A DNA stretch of 64,000 bases, taken from the NCBI GenBank assembly GCA_949294095.1, contig CASFFZ010000002.1:1-64000 (forward strand), read 5' to 3'. The DNA comes from an uncultured bacterium (lineage in GTDB: Bacteria; Elusimicrobiota; Elusimicrobia; Elusimicrobiales; Elusimicrobiaceae). The notes under the pieces were generated by a model. The model worked only from the letters and a program-made list of their open reading frames with translations. It had not been told where the DNA came from and made no database searches. The translations under genes and the position numbers were made by a program. Position 1 is the first letter of the stretch; every line of letters starts with the position of its first letter. Positions 1 through 7,333 of the stretch are shown here, piece after piece.

Positions 1-1
1 T

Positions 2-208
2 CCGGGATATAAGCCGCAGTTCTATTTGAGAACGACGGACGTGACCGGGGAACTGTCTTTCAAACAAGACATGATTATGCCCGGCGACAATGCCGAAATT
101 GAAGTGAAGTTGATTACGCCTGTAGCCATGGAAGAAGGGTTGCGCTTCGCTATCCGCGAAGGGGGCCATACGGTAGGCGCCGGCGTAGTAACCAAAATTA
201 TTGAGTAG
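2..208 (+). CDS. tuf: Elongation factor Tu, C-terminal fragment
   Basis: This is the last 68 codons of EF-Tu, the GTPase that brings aminoacyl-tRNA to the ribosomal A site. The gene enters from the left edge of the window; the open frame begins before base 1 and reads [16 protein letters not shown], the start of the third beta-barrel domain. It ends with the usual EF-Tu tail ([16 protein letters not shown]). A strong hairpin terminator follows within 25 bases, so transcription of tuf ends here rather than running into the ribosomal operon 1.4 kb downstream. The family assignment is secure; everything upstream is outside the window. Confidence 0.97.
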   Translation, partial: PGYKPQFYLRTTDVTGELSFKQDMIMPGDNAEIEVKLITPVAMEEGLRFAIREGGHTVGAGVVTKIIE

Positions 209-229
209 TTTGATTGCACGTGTAATGCA

Positions 230-258
230 AAAGAGACCGGTTCGCCGGTCTCTTTTTG
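230..258 (+). terminator. Intrinsic terminator of tuf
   Basis: Perfect 9-bp stem AGAGACCGG / CCGGTCTCT around a TTCG tetraloop, followed by TTTTTGTTT. It lies 24 bases after the tuf stop codon. The T-run runs into the -10 region of the next gene. Confidence 0.93.
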
Positions 259-260
259 TT

Positions 261-275
261 TGGTATAATATAGTT
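261..275 (+). promoter_or_regulatory. Extended -10 promoter, predicted leaderless start
   Basis: TGGTATAAT (261-269) is a perfect -10 hexamer with an extended TGn element. The normal start point, seven bases downstream, falls on the A of the ATG at 276. No ribosome binding site precedes that ATG. The -35 position overlaps the tuf terminator (TTCGCC, 241-246) and matches poorly, as is usual for extended -10 promoters. Confidence 0.7.
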
Positions 276-608
276 ATGTACAAATGGATTGTATTATTAA
301 GCCCGCTTTTTTTGTTGGCCTGCGCGTCGCACAAAAAACATATGAATGAGGTGTTTGCCCATTATGTGGAAAAAGTGCATGTGGCGTGCAGCGTTGATGA
401 AGACTGTGTGGCGGTACTCAAGTCCTGTCAGTACCCGGAATGGGGGTATGCCGCCATTAACCGCCGGGAGCTGGCCGATTTTAACCGCGTCAGGGAGGCG
501 GATTGGTATACGCGCTGCAAAGAACAGCCCGATACCTCTGCTATAAAAACAATCTGCCGCCAAAACCGCTGTGTGGTGGCGCCGGGAGAGGAGAAAAATG
601 AAAAATAA
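276..608 (+). CDS. Small cysteine-rich lipoprotein, paralogue 1
   Basis: A 110-residue predicted lipoprotein of unknown function. The signal peptide MYKWIVLLSPLFLLAC carries a lipobox (LLAC, Cys16). The mature part has about six cysteines, beginning with the pattern AC-SVDEDC-VAV that is shared with the next two genes (SC-KxDADC). Genes two and three are closer to each other than to this one; this copy lacks their GCCxC core and has an aromatic insertion (QYPEWGY) instead. The start at 276 gives the signal peptide and sits right behind a -10 box, with no Shine-Dalgarno. It overlaps the next gene by 11 bases, so the three are probably co-transcribed. Probable periplasmic or outer-membrane-anchored protein with disulfides; I do not recognise the family. 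Confidence 0.85.
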   Translation: MYKWIVLLSPLFLLACASHKKHMNEVFAHYVEKVHVACSVDEDCVAVLKSCQYPEWGYAAINRRELADFNRVREADWYTRCKEQPDTSAIKTICRQNRCVVAPGEEKNEK

Positions 609-963
609 TCTAATCGTATTGTTGTTTGCGGCTGTGTTATTTGTTGGATGCACCAAAACCGTGCCGGTAAAAGACATGCCTATTAACGCCAATGCCAAAA
701 ATTATGCAGAAGCGGTTCAGTCGGCCGCTACTTCCTGCAAAGTGGATGCGGATTGCACTTCCGTCAAAAAAGGCTGTTGCCTGTGCAACGGTTATGCACC
801 GGTAAATAAAGACGCGGCCGCCGCGCTTAAACCCCTGTGGGAAAAAGAATGCGCCGCCGCGGCGTGCACCTTGCAGATGTGTTATGTGGAAATCAACACC
901 TCTTGCCAAAACGGCACCTGCGTGGGCACCCCGAAACCCATGCAAGATTATTACGCGTATTAA
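598..963 (+). CDS. Small cysteine-rich lipoprotein, paralogue 2
   Basis: A 121-residue predicted lipoprotein. Signal peptide with lipobox FVGC (Cys18). The mature domain carries ten cysteines arranged as SC-KVDADC-x6-GCC-x-C, then KEC-AAAAC-TLQMC, then SC-QNGTC. The same framework recurs in paralogue 3, so it is a conserved disulfide-rich or metal-binding domain of about 75 residues. The start at 598 is chosen because GGGAGAGGAG lies just upstream and the signal peptide begins there; it overlaps the stop of paralogue 1. Function unknown. Its position between tuf and the rpsJ promoter is unusual for a normally compact locus. Confidence 0.87.
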   Translation: MKNNLIVLLFAAVLFVGCTKTVPVKDMPINANAKNYAEAVQSAATSCKVDADCTSVKKGCCLCNGYAPVNKDAAAALKPLWEKECAAAACTLQMCYVEINTSCQNGTCVGTPKPMQDYYAY

Positions 964-978
964 TAAGGAGAATCATCA

Positions 979-1335
979 ATGAAGAAAGCTTGTTTTTTAG
1001 TATTTGCCGCCGCTTTATTGGCCGCTTGTTCCGCCAGCCCTAAACGGGCCGAAATTAATGCCGTCCCGGCCGCTTTAACCAAAGCCATTACCCAGGCCGA
1101 CCGCTCCTGCAAGACGGATGCGGACTGCGTAGCCGTGAAACAAGGCTGCTGCGAATGCGCCGGATATGATGCCGTAAACGCCAAATCGGCTGAAAAAATA
1201 CAAAAAGTGTGGAATAAAGAATGCCAGGCCGCCGCTTGCACGCGCGAAATGTGCTACGTACAAATTGACCCCGTGTGCGAGCAAAATGTGTGCGTGGGCA
1301 AGCTGAAACCCATGGACAGCTATTTTGGCAACTAA
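979..1335 (+). CDS. Small cysteine-rich lipoprotein, paralogue 3
   Basis: A 118-residue predicted lipoprotein with a lipobox LAAC at Cys17 and the ten-cysteine domain of paralogue 2 (SC-KTDADC, GCC-EC, KEC-QAAAC-TREMC, VC-EQNVC). AAGGAG lies 12 bases before the ATG. Both paralogues end in a similar GKxKPM / GTPKPM tail. The near-identical cysteine spacing, with diverged residues between, points to tandem duplication followed by divergence. It is the last gene of the trio and is followed by a strong terminator, so the three form a self-contained cassette. No function is assigned. Confidence 0.87.
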   Translation: MKKACFLVFAAALLAACSASPKRAEINAVPAALTKAITQADRSCKTDADCVAVKQGCCECAGYDAVNAKSAEKIQKVWNKECQAAACTREMCYVQIDPVCEQNVCVGKLKPMDSYFGN

Positions 1336-1352
1336 TTTGAGCAGGCCAAACG

Positions 1353-1381
1353 AAAAGCCGGCTGTGAGGCCGGCTTTTTTA
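1353..1381 (+). terminator. Intrinsic terminator of the lipoprotein cassette
   Basis: Stem AAAAGCCGGC / GCCGGCTTTT with a six-base loop, then a T-run. It begins 18 bases after the stop of paralogue 3. Confidence 0.93.
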
Positions 1382-1418
1382 TGGTTTCATCATCAGACCA
1401 GGCCGCGGCGGCTGCGCT

Positions 1419-1447
1419 TTGACAATACAATACAGATATTATAAAAT
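1419..1447 (+). promoter_or_regulatory. Strong sigma-70 promoter P1 of the ribosomal operon
   Basis: Perfect -35 TTGACA (1419-1424), a 17-base spacer and -10 TAAAAT (1442-1447). It is the best consensus promoter in the window and lies 219 bases before rpsJ, as expected for the S10-spc-alpha operon. The predicted start is near 1454. Confidence 0.82.
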
Positions 1448-1475
1448 ATATCTAAGCGAATTTTAGGCAGCTGTA

Positions 1476-1531
1476 TAGCGAACGCGGCAAGGTGAAACCC
1501 GCTAGTAAATGTATAGCGCAAAAGCCCGCTA
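1476..1531 (+). repeat. Two tandem leader elements with TAGCG/CGCTA stems
   Basis: TGTATAGCG occurs twice (1472-1480 and 1510-1518), and each copy is followed by CCCGCTA, so each can form a 5-bp TAGCG/CGCTA stem (1476-1480 with 1500-1504; 1514-1518 with 1527-1531). They lie in the P1 transcript upstream of the second promoter. They may be part of an untranslated leader; no known element is recognised. Confidence 0.5.
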
Positions 1532-1534
1532 ATT

Positions 1535-1543
1535 TGGTATAAT
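1535..1543 (+). promoter_or_regulatory. Extended -10 promoter P2 of the ribosomal operon
   Basis: TGGTATAAT, identical to the motif at 261-269. The -35 region matches poorly. The predicted start near 1550 leaves a leader of about 115 bases before rpsJ that contains the hairpins at 1579-1638. Confidence 0.6.
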
Positions 1544-1578
1544 AAAATGTACTAAGTTAGACTTAAGGCAGCAAAATT

Positions 1579-1638
1579 CCACACCGGCTCGTCGGGAACG
1601 ATGACCCGGAGGTGGGGTTTCTGCCCCATAATTTTTTT
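1579..1638 (+). promoter_or_regulatory. Candidate attenuator leader before rpsJ
   Basis: A composite hairpin can form from CCAC (1579-1582) with GTGG (1612-1615), CCGG (1584-1587) with CCGG (1606-1609), and TCGT (1589-1592) with ACGA (1598-1601). A second, overlapping hairpin TGGGG/CCCCA (1613-1617 with 1624-1628) is followed by a seven-T run (1632-1638), like a weak terminator. The two structures share bases 1613-1615 and cannot coexist, which is the layout of a ribosomal-protein attenuator. No known r-protein leader motif was recognised. Confidence 0.5.
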
Positions 1639-1665
1639 GTAGAAAAACATTTAAGGAAACAAAAA

Positions 1666-2010
1666 ATGGCTGAAAAAACAGAAAAAAGAGCTCACGTGCT
1701 GAGCCAAGAAAGAATCCGCATTAAATTGCGTTCTTATGACCATCGCATGTTGGACGCCTCGGTTTCCCGCATTGTGGAAACCGCGCAGAAAACGGGCGCC
1801 ATCGTGGCGGGGCCTGTTCTGTTGCCGGTTCGGATTAAAAAGTACACCGTACTTCGCTCTCCCCATACCGACAAAAAGAGCAGAGAACAGTTTGAAATGC
1901 GCATTCACAAAAGACTCATTGATCTAAAAAGTCCCACCTCTAAGACCGTGGATGAATTGATGAAACTCGATTTGCCGGCCGGTGTAGATGTGGCAATCAA
2001 AAGCAACTAA
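1666..2010 (+). CDS. rpsJ: 30S ribosomal protein S10
   Basis: A 114-residue S10, a protein of the 30S head. The conserved core [18 protein letters not shown], the [21 protein letters not shown] loop region (15-20 residues around VLLP) and the C-terminal [12 protein letters not shown] are all present. The N-terminal [15 protein letters not shown] is about ten residues longer than in E. coli. The start at 1666 is supported by TAAGGAAAC upstream; an in-frame start at 1612 would place leader-hairpin sequence in the protein. First gene of the super-operon, followed by rplC after 18 bases. Confidence 0.97.
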   Translation: MAEKTEKRAHVLSQERIRIKLRSYDHRMLDASVSRIVETAQKTGAIVAGPVLLPVRIKKYTVLRSPHTDKKSREQFEMRIHKRLIDLKSPTSKTVDELMKLDLPAGVDVAIKSN

Positions 2011-2028
2011 TAGGAAACCTGACAGAAT

Positions 2029-2820
2029 ATGACTGAAGAAATCAAAAACGCTGCTGGTGCCCAAGAGGCAACGCCCGTTGCTGAAGCGGCCAAAGCAGAA
2101 ACTGTCAAAGAAGCTCCGGCTACGTTTCGTTTCGTAATCGGCGAAAAAGTGGGCATGACCCAGCTCTTTGATGAAAAAGGCAACCTGCATGGCGTATCCG
2201 TGGTAAAAGCGGGCCCGTGCAAAGTTGTACGTGTCAGAACCCAGGAAAAAGACGGCTACAACGCCGTATGCGTGGGTTTTGGCGAAGTGAAAGAAAGCAA
2301 ACTCAACAAACCTGAACTTGGATACTTCAAAAAAGCCAATGTGGCGCCGGTAAAACACATGAAGGAATGCCGTGTTGCCGACGTGAACGGCTTTGAAATC
2401 GGTCAAGTCATTTCACTCGAAAAAATTTTTAAACCCGGCGACTATGTAGACGTGCAGGGTAAAATCAAAGGCCACGGCTTTGCCGGTGCGATGAAACGCC
2501 ACGGTTTTGCGGGGCAGCCCGATTCTCACGGTGCTTCCGACAGAACCCGCGCTCCGGGGTCTTTGGGCTCCCGCCGCTCTTTGGGTAAAGTGCTTTCCGG
2601 TCAGCGCATGGCCGGCCACTATGGCACCACCACCCACACCGTTGCCAAGATTGAAGTCGTCAAAGTGGACAACGAAAACGGTCTCTTGTTCCTGAAAGGA
2701 TCCGTCCCGGGAGCCAGAGGTTCCATCGTTTCCGTTTTGGAAACTTCCAAATTCAAAAAACACTATGTGGCGCCGCAGCAGCATAAAGTGTCTGCTTCCA
2801 AAGCCGCCAACAAGAAGTAA
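2029..2820 (+). CDS. rplC: 50S ribosomal protein L3
   Basis: A 263-residue L3, needed early in 50S assembly near the peptidyl-transferase centre. The core begins at IGEKVGMTQLFDEKG (about residue 37), and the tip loop GHGFAGAMKRHGFAG with SHGASDRTRAPGSLGS is intact. It is some 50 residues longer than the usual ~210: an acidic, alanine-rich N-terminal extension (MTEEIKNAAGAQEATPVAEA) and a lysine-rich tail. Similar Ala/Glu/Pro-rich extensions occur on S5 (C-terminal) and S11 (N-terminal) in this operon, so this looks like a lineage feature rather than a wrong start. TAGGAAA precedes the ATG. Confidence 0.97.
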   Translation: MTEEIKNAAGAQEATPVAEAAKAETVKEAPATFRFVIGEKVGMTQLFDEKGNLHGVSVVKAGPCKVVRVRTQEKDGYNAVCVGFGEVKESKLNKPELGYFKKANVAPVKHMKECRVADVNGFEIGQVISLEKIFKPGDYVDVQGKIKGHGFAGAMKRHGFAGQPDSHGASDRTRAPGSLGSRRSLGKVLSGQRMAGHYGTTTHTVAKIEVVKVDNENGLLFLKGSVPGARGSIVSVLETSKFKKHYVAPQQHKVSASKAANKK

Positions 2821-2832
2821 GGACTTTGACCC

Positions 2833-3465
2833 ATGGAAACTAAAGTTTTAGATATCAAAGGAAAAGAAAAAGGGACTTGCGCTCTGCCGGACAGCTTGTT
2901 TGCCGTCAAAGCCAACCCGACCTTCCTGCACGAAGTCATCACCGCGTTTTTGGCCAACCAAAGAAGCGGCACCGCTGACACCAAAACCCGCAGCGAAGTT
3001 TCCGGTACCGGTAAGAAACCGTGGAAACAGAAAGGCACCGGCCGCGCCCGCCAGGGCAGCTTGCGCGCCGTTCAGTTCCGCCACGGCGGTATCGCTTTCG
3101 GGCCGACCCCGCATTCCTATCGTCAGGATTTGCCGGCCGCCAAAAGAAGAACCGCGCTTGCGATGGCGCTTTCCACCAAACTGGCCGAAGGCAACTTGGT
3201 GGTCTTGGATTCGTTGACCTTCAAAGAACCCAAAACCAAAGCTTTCGCCGAAGTGTTGGAAACCTTGTCCGCCGGCCGCAAACCGCTCGTGCTCGACAAC
3301 TTTGCCGACGCGAACGCCGCTTTGGCCTGCCGCAACGTGGAAGGGTTGACCCATATCCCGACGCAGGACATCAACGCCTACGTGGTGCTCAACAGCACGA
3401 AGGTCATCTTGACCCAGGCTGCCGTTGAAAAACTGTGCGAAACCTTCGCCAAGGAGGGCAAATAA
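2833..3465 (+). CDS. rplD: 50S ribosomal protein L4
   Basis: A 210-residue L4. The exit-tunnel loop is clear: KPWKQKGTGRARQGSLRA, then [13 protein letters not shown]. In some bacteria L4 also represses its own operon. The 17 bases coding for GIAFGP in this gene (3088-3104) reappear exactly in the rpsN-rpsH gap (8468-8484). GGACTTTGAC precedes the ATG, as it does before rplP. Its stop overlaps the rplW start (TAATG). Confidence 0.97.
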   Translation: METKVLDIKGKEKGTCALPDSLFAVKANPTFLHEVITAFLANQRSGTADTKTRSEVSGTGKKPWKQKGTGRARQGSLRAVQFRHGGIAFGPTPHSYRQDLPAAKRRTALAMALSTKLAEGNLVVLDSLTFKEPKTKAFAEVLETLSAGRKPLVLDNFADANAALACRNVEGLTHIPTQDINAYVVLNSTKVILTQAAVEKLCETFAKEGK

Positions 3466-3761
3466 TGTCCCGCACGTACGAAATTTTGAAAAAGCCCCTG
3501 TTGACTGAAAAAAGCTTGATTGAAAGAGACAACCACAACCGCTACGGTTTTGTTGTTTCCAAAGACGCTTCCAAGGGCGAAATTAAAACCGCGGTGGAAA
3601 AAATCTTTAACGTAACCGTTACCAAGATCAACACGATTTCCGTCACGGGCAAGACCCACCGTATGGGTCGCTTCGAGGGCAAAAGACCTGATTACAAAAA
3701 GGCCTTTGTAACCTTGAAAGAAGGCGATAAAATTGAAGTGGTGGAAGCCGCTTCAAAGTAG
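3465..3761 (+). CDS. rplW: 50S ribosomal protein L23
   Basis: A 98-residue L23, at the polypeptide exit and a docking site for trigger factor and SRP. It opens with MSRTYEILKKPLLTEKS and contains YGFVVSKDASKGEIKTAVEKIF and the basic GKTHRMGRFEGKRPDYKKA stretch. The start overlaps the rplD stop by one base; AAGGAGG lies 11 bases upstream inside rplD. Length is normal. Confidence 0.97.
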   Translation: MSRTYEILKKPLLTEKSLIERDNHNRYGFVVSKDASKGEIKTAVEKIFNVTVTKINTISVTGKTHRMGRFEGKRPDYKKAFVTLKEGDKIEVVEAASK

Positions 3762-3783
3762 CTGAAAGGAGAAACTACTAACT

Positions 3784-4623
3784 ATGCCTATCAAGTCATT
3801 TAGACCTTACACCCCTTCCCGCAGAACGATCACGGTATCGGACTATTCCGACATTACCAAGACCACTCCGGAGAAGAGCTTAACCAAAGGTCTGCGCAAA
3901 ACCGGCGGCAGAAACAACACCGGTATGATTATGGTGCGCCACATCGGCGGCGGCCACAGACGTGCTTACAGACAGATCGATTTTAAAAGAGAAAAATACG
4001 GCATTCCTGCCAAGGTTGTTTCTATTGAATACGACCCGAACAGAAGCGCGCGCATTTGTCTTTTAAACTACGCTGACGGCGAAAAGAGATATATTCTTCA
4101 TCCGTTAGGCGTAAAAGTGGGCGATGTATTGATGTCCGGCCCGGCTGCAGATATTAAAGTGGGTAACTGCCTTGCTTTGAAAAATATCCCTGAAGGTACT
4201 TTTATCCACGCGATTGAGCTCAAAGTCGGCAAGGGCGCGCAGTTGGCGCGCAGCGCCGGCAGCCAAGCTCAGCTTATGGCCAAAGAATCGGACTATGCCC
4301 ATATCAAAATGCCGTCCGGCGAAATCCGCTTGGTACCCAGCGCTTGCTGCGCGACGATCGGCCAAGTAGGCAACATTGATCACGGCAACATCGTGATCGG
4401 CAATGCCGGCCGGAACAGACACCGCGGGGAAAGACCTACCGTCCGCGGTAGCGCCATGAACGCGGTAGACCACCCGATGGGAGGCGGCCGCGGTCACGGT
4501 AAAGGCGGCAACATTCCGCGCTCTCCCTGGAACCAGCAGACCCGCGGTTTGAAGACGCGCTCTACCAAGAAAGCGTTTGGCTGGATGATTATCAGCGACA
4601 GAAGAAAAAACAAGGTTAAGTAA
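3784..4623 (+). CDS. rplB: 50S ribosomal protein L2
   Basis: A 279-residue L2, essential for subunit joining and peptidyl transfer. It opens with [14 protein letters not shown]. The RNA-binding OB/SH3 core ([18 protein letters not shown]) and the C-terminal [18 protein letters not shown], which includes the conserved histidine, are intact. GAAAGGAG precedes the start. Two bases separate it from rpsS. Confidence 0.98.
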   Translation: MPIKSFRPYTPSRRTITVSDYSDITKTTPEKSLTKGLRKTGGRNNTGMIMVRHIGGGHRRAYRQIDFKREKYGIPAKVVSIEYDPNRSARICLLNYADGEKRYILHPLGVKVGDVLMSGPAADIKVGNCLALKNIPEGTFIHAIELKVGKGAQLARSAGSQAQLMAKESDYAHIKMPSGEIRLVPSACCATIGQVGNIDHGNIVIGNAGRNRHRGERPTVRGSAMNAVDHPMGGGRGHGKGGNIPRSPWNQQTRGLKTRSTKKAFGWMIISDRRKNKVK

Positions 4624-4625
4624 TT

Positions 4626-4910
4626 ATGGGAAGATCAACAAAGAAAGGTCCGTATGTGGATTTAAACCTGTTGGAAAAAGTTCAAGCGATGAACGCTTCC
4701 AACGAAAAGAAACCTATCAAGACGTGGGCAAGAGCCTGCACCATTGTGCCTGAATTTGTGGGACACACTTTTTTAGTGCATAACGGCAGAAAATTTCTTC
4801 CCATTTACGTTTCCGAAAGAATGGTAGGATACAAGCTCGGTGAATTTTCGTTCACCCGTTTGTTCAAAGGTCACGGTGGCATGACGAAAGATTCCACCGC
4901 CCTGAAATAA
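4626..4910 (+). CDS. rpsS: 30S ribosomal protein S19
   Basis: A 94-residue S19, which pairs with S13 in the 30S head. The family signature is plain: [19 protein letters not shown], the [23 protein letters not shown] core, and the [15 protein letters not shown]-terminal element. Length is typical. It sits between rplB and rplV as in the standard S10 operon. Confidence 0.97.
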   Translation: MGRSTKKGPYVDLNLLEKVQAMNASNEKKPIKTWARACTIVPEFVGHTFLVHNGRKFLPIYVSERMVGYKLGEFSFTRLFKGHGGMTKDSTALK

Positions 4911-4926
4911 GAGTTGAGGATTTGAT

Positions 4927-5286
4927 ATGGAAGCTTGTGCAAAAGCTAAATTTCAACGGTTTGGTAGCCGCAAGGTGAACCTGGTGTTGGATCAGATCCG
5001 CGGTAAAAACGTCAAGGCGGCGGAAGAAGTACTTCCTTTCGTAGCCAAACGCACCTCGGATTTGGTAGCCAAAACCTTACACAGCGCCGCTGCCAACTTG
5101 GAAGTCAAAGCCGGTAAAAAGCTGGACTTCAGCAAAGTCTTCATTAAAGAAGCGTTTGCGAATCTCGGCCCCAGCGGCCACTTGAAAAGAGTGCAGCCCG
5201 GCCCGCAAGGCCGCGCGATGCCTTACAAAAAGAGCATGTGTCATTTGACTGTTATCGTTACCGACGAAAAAAAGGGAGGTCGCTAA
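4927..5286 (+). CDS. rplV: 50S ribosomal protein L22
   Basis: A 119-residue L22, whose beta-hairpin lines the exit tunnel opposite L4. Recognised by [21 protein letters not shown], the [13 protein letters not shown] helix and the hairpin tip [34 protein letters not shown] lies upstream of ATG. Three bases separate it from rpsC, and GGGAGGTCGC within its last codons serves as the rpsC binding site. Confidence 0.97.
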   Translation: MEACAKAKFQRFGSRKVNLVLDQIRGKNVKAAEEVLPFVAKRTSDLVAKTLHSAAANLEVKAGKKLDFSKVFIKEAFANLGPSGHLKRVQPGPQGRAMPYKKSMCHLTVIVTDEKKGGR

Positions 5287-5289
5287 TTT

Positions 5290-6021
5290 ATGGGACACAA
5301 GATTCATCCCCGGTCAATCAGATTGGGATATATTCAGGATTGGCGTTCCAAATGGTTCGCGCCTAAGAATATGCCCGCGCTGATCATGGAAGATTTCCAG
5401 ATCCGCAAACTTATTGACGACAAATTCAAAATGGCGGCCGTCAGCTACGTTGGCATTGAAAGAGCCGGCGCGTTCCTGCGCATCAACATTCACACCGCCC
5501 GCCCGGGCGTGGTGATCGGCAAAAAAGGAGCCGACATTGAAGCGTTGCGCAAAGAAATTGAAGCCATGACCGGCAGCAAGACGTTTGTCAACGTAATGGA
5601 AATCAAAAATCCGGAAACGGATGCCCAGCTGGTTGCCCAAAACATCGCCATGCAGCTTGAAAAACGCGCCCACTACGGTGCCGCTATCAAGAAAGCGATT
5701 GAAAAAGCGATGTCGGGCAAAGCGCTCGGTATTAAAATTATGGTATCCGGCAGACTCGGCGGTGCGGAAATTGCCCGCACGGAATGGAAACGCGAAGGCC
5801 GCGTGCCGCTGCATACCTTGTGTGCCGATATTGACTACGGTTTCACCGAAGCCAACACCATCAGCGGTAAAATCGGCATTAAAGTGTGGATTTTCAAGAG
5901 AACCCATTTTGCCAAATCTCCCAAAGAGATTATGAATGAACTCAAGAAACACCGCGACATGGAAAACGCTTCTGCCCAAGTCGTAACGGAACCCGTTGCG
6001 GCGGCCGAAGAAACCAAATAG
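5290..6021 (+). CDS. rpsC: 30S ribosomal protein S3
   Basis: A 243-residue S3, at the mRNA entry channel. MGHKIHPRSIRLGYIQDW opens the N-terminal domain; the KH domain shows RPGVVIGKKGADIEALRKEI; the C-terminal domain shows GRLGGAEIARTEWKREGRVPLHTL. The acidic, alanine-rich tail (VVTEPVAAAEETK) is longer than average, in line with the other extended r-proteins here. Confidence 0.97.
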   Translation: MGHKIHPRSIRLGYIQDWRSKWFAPKNMPALIMEDFQIRKLIDDKFKMAAVSYVGIERAGAFLRINIHTARPGVVIGKKGADIEALRKEIEAMTGSKTFVNVMEIKNPETDAQLVAQNIAMQLEKRAHYGAAIKKAIEKAMSGKALGIKIMVSGRLGGAEIARTEWKREGRVPLHTLCADIDYGFTEANTISGKIGIKVWIFKRTHFAKSPKEIMNELKKHRDMENASAQVVTEPVAAAEETK

Positions 6022-6034
6022 AGGACTTTGACTT

Positions 6035-6445
6035 ATGTTAATGCCTAAGAGAGTTAAATATCGCAAACCCTTCAGCGCGCCCCGCATTAAAGGCAACGCC
6101 AAGCGCGGCACGGAAGTGGTATTCGGCGAATTTGGGTTGAAAGCGTTGGAACCCAAATGGATTACCGCCCGGCAGATTGAAGCTGCCCGTATTACCTTGT
6201 CTCGTTTCATCAAAAAGAAAGGTAAACTTTGGATCCGCATTTTCCCGGATAAAGCGATCACGAAGCACCCGGCCGAAACCCGTATGGGTAAAGGTAAAGG
6301 CGCGCCCGAATACTGGGCTGCGGTCGTGAAGCCCGGCAGAATTTTGTTTGAATTGGAAGGCGCTTCTGTAGAAGACACCAAAAGAGCTATGCGTTTGGCT
6401 TCCGACAAACTGCCGATTAAGACGAAACTGGTAACCAGAAGGTAG
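6035..6445 (+). CDS. rplP: 50S ribosomal protein L16
   Basis: A 136-residue L16, at the A-site finger of the 50S. The signature [29 protein letters not shown] is intact. Two nearby ATGs are possible, 6035 (MLMPKR) and 6041 (MPKRVKYRK); most homologues begin MLMPKR, so 6035 is used. GAGGACTTTGACTT precedes it, almost the same sequence as before rplD. Confidence 0.97.
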   Translation: MLMPKRVKYRKPFSAPRIKGNAKRGTEVVFGEFGLKALEPKWITARQIEAARITLSRFIKKKGKLWIRIFPDKAITKHPAETRMGKGKGAPEYWAAVVKPGRILFELEGASVEDTKRAMRLASDKLPIKTKLVTRR

Positions 6446-6448
6446 TTT

Positions 6449-6652
6449 ATGAAAACGAACGAAAAAGAAGCTTTGAAAAACAAAACGTTGGCCGAACTGA
6501 ACGAAGCGCTCGGCAAAGCCCAGGAAAAGAAGTTCAACCTTCTTTTCAAACACAGCACCACTCCCATCGCCAACCCGATGGAAATCAGAGCTGTAAGACG
6601 CGAGATTGCTCTTTTGCAAACGCTGATTAACCAGAAGAAAGAGCAAAAATAG
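6449..6652 (+). CDS. rpmC: 50S ribosomal protein L29
   Basis: A 67-residue, highly charged helical protein in the L29 position between rplP and rpsQ. It matches the family by KNKTLAELNEALGKAQEKKFNL followed by the IRAVRREIALLQTLINQKK helix. L29 sits by the tunnel exit next to L23. AGAAGGTAG upstream is the ribosome binding site, overlapping the end of rplP. Confidence 0.95.
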   Translation: MKTNEKEALKNKTLAELNEALGKAQEKKFNLLFKHSTTPIANPMEIRAVRREIALLQTLINQKKEQK

Positions 6653-6663
6653 AGGTTTGAAAC

Positions 6664-6933
6664 ATGGAAAATCAAGAATCCCGTGCTAAAAGAAAGGTTC
6701 TCACCGGTGTGGTAGTGTCGGACAAGATGAACAAAACCCGCACCGTGACGGTGGAACGCCTGGTTCACGATGAACGCTATGGCAAGACGCTCAAAAGAGC
6801 GGCCAAATTCCACGCGCATGATGAGGCCAACGAAAGCAAAATCGGCGATAAAGTGGAAATTATGAGCTGCCGCCCGGTTTCCAAAACGACGAAATGGCGT
6901 GTTTCCAAGATTGTGGAAAAAGCCAGAGCATAG
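6664..6933 (+). CDS. rpsQ: 30S ribosomal protein S17
   Basis: An 89-residue S17, an early-binding 30S protein with an OB fold. Diagnostic stretches: KVLTGVVVSDKMNKTRTVTVERLVHDERYGK, then HDEANESKIGDKVEIMSCRPVSKTTKWRV. Length is typical. It lies between rpmC and rplN in the conserved order. Confidence 0.97.
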   Translation: MENQESRAKRKVLTGVVVSDKMNKTRTVTVERLVHDERYGKTLKRAAKFHAHDEANESKIGDKVEIMSCRPVSKTTKWRVSKIVEKARA

Positions 6934-6961
6934 TTTTTAAAAACTACGGAGTTATTAAAGT

Positions 6962-7330
6962 ATGATTCAATTAAGAAGCATAGTCAATGTGGCCGACAAT
7001 TCCGGCGCCCGCAAAGTGCAGTGCTTTAAGGTGCGCGGCGGCCACCACCGGGATATCGCAACTTTGGGAGATGTCGTGATGTGCTCCGTCAGAGATGCGA
7101 TCCCTACCTCCGCCATTAAAAAAGGCGACGTGGTTCGCGCGGTAGTCGTGCGCGTGGCCCGCGAAAAAAGAAGAAAAGACGGTTCCTACATTCGCTTTGA
7201 TGACAACGCTGTCTGCATCATCAACGATAACGGGGAACCCAAAGGCACCCGTGTGTTCGGGCCTATTGCCAGAGAACTCAGAGAAAAGAACTTTTTGAAA
7301 ATCATTTCCCTGGCTCCCGAGGTGGTATAG
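6962..7330 (+). CDS. rplN: 50S ribosomal protein L14
   Basis: A 122-residue L14, part of the intersubunit bridge with 16S rRNA helix 44. It opens [24 protein letters not shown] and ends [18 protein letters not shown], both canonical. Length matches the family exactly. TACGGAGTTATTAAAGT upstream carries GGAG. Confidence 0.98.
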   Translation: MIQLRSIVNVADNSGARKVQCFKVRGGHHRDIATLGDVVMCSVRDAIPTSAIKKGDVVRAVVVRVAREKRRKDGSYIRFDDNAVCIINDNGEPKGTRVFGPIARELREKNFLKIISLAPEVV

Positions 7331-7333
7331 TAT

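Noticed and set aside
297-698. Minus-strand ORF over the lipoprotein genes
   Set aside because: It is the reverse shadow of two real genes with signal peptides, lipoboxes and binding sites; it has no recognisable domain.
1381-1418. Small gene between the lipoprotein terminator and P1
   Set aside because: No open frame of useful length; nothing else seen there.
5314-6819. 501-codon minus-strand ORF opposite rpsC-rplP-rpmC
   Set aside because: It runs antisense to three unmistakable r-protein genes; long antisense frames are common in GC-rich biased coding DNA.
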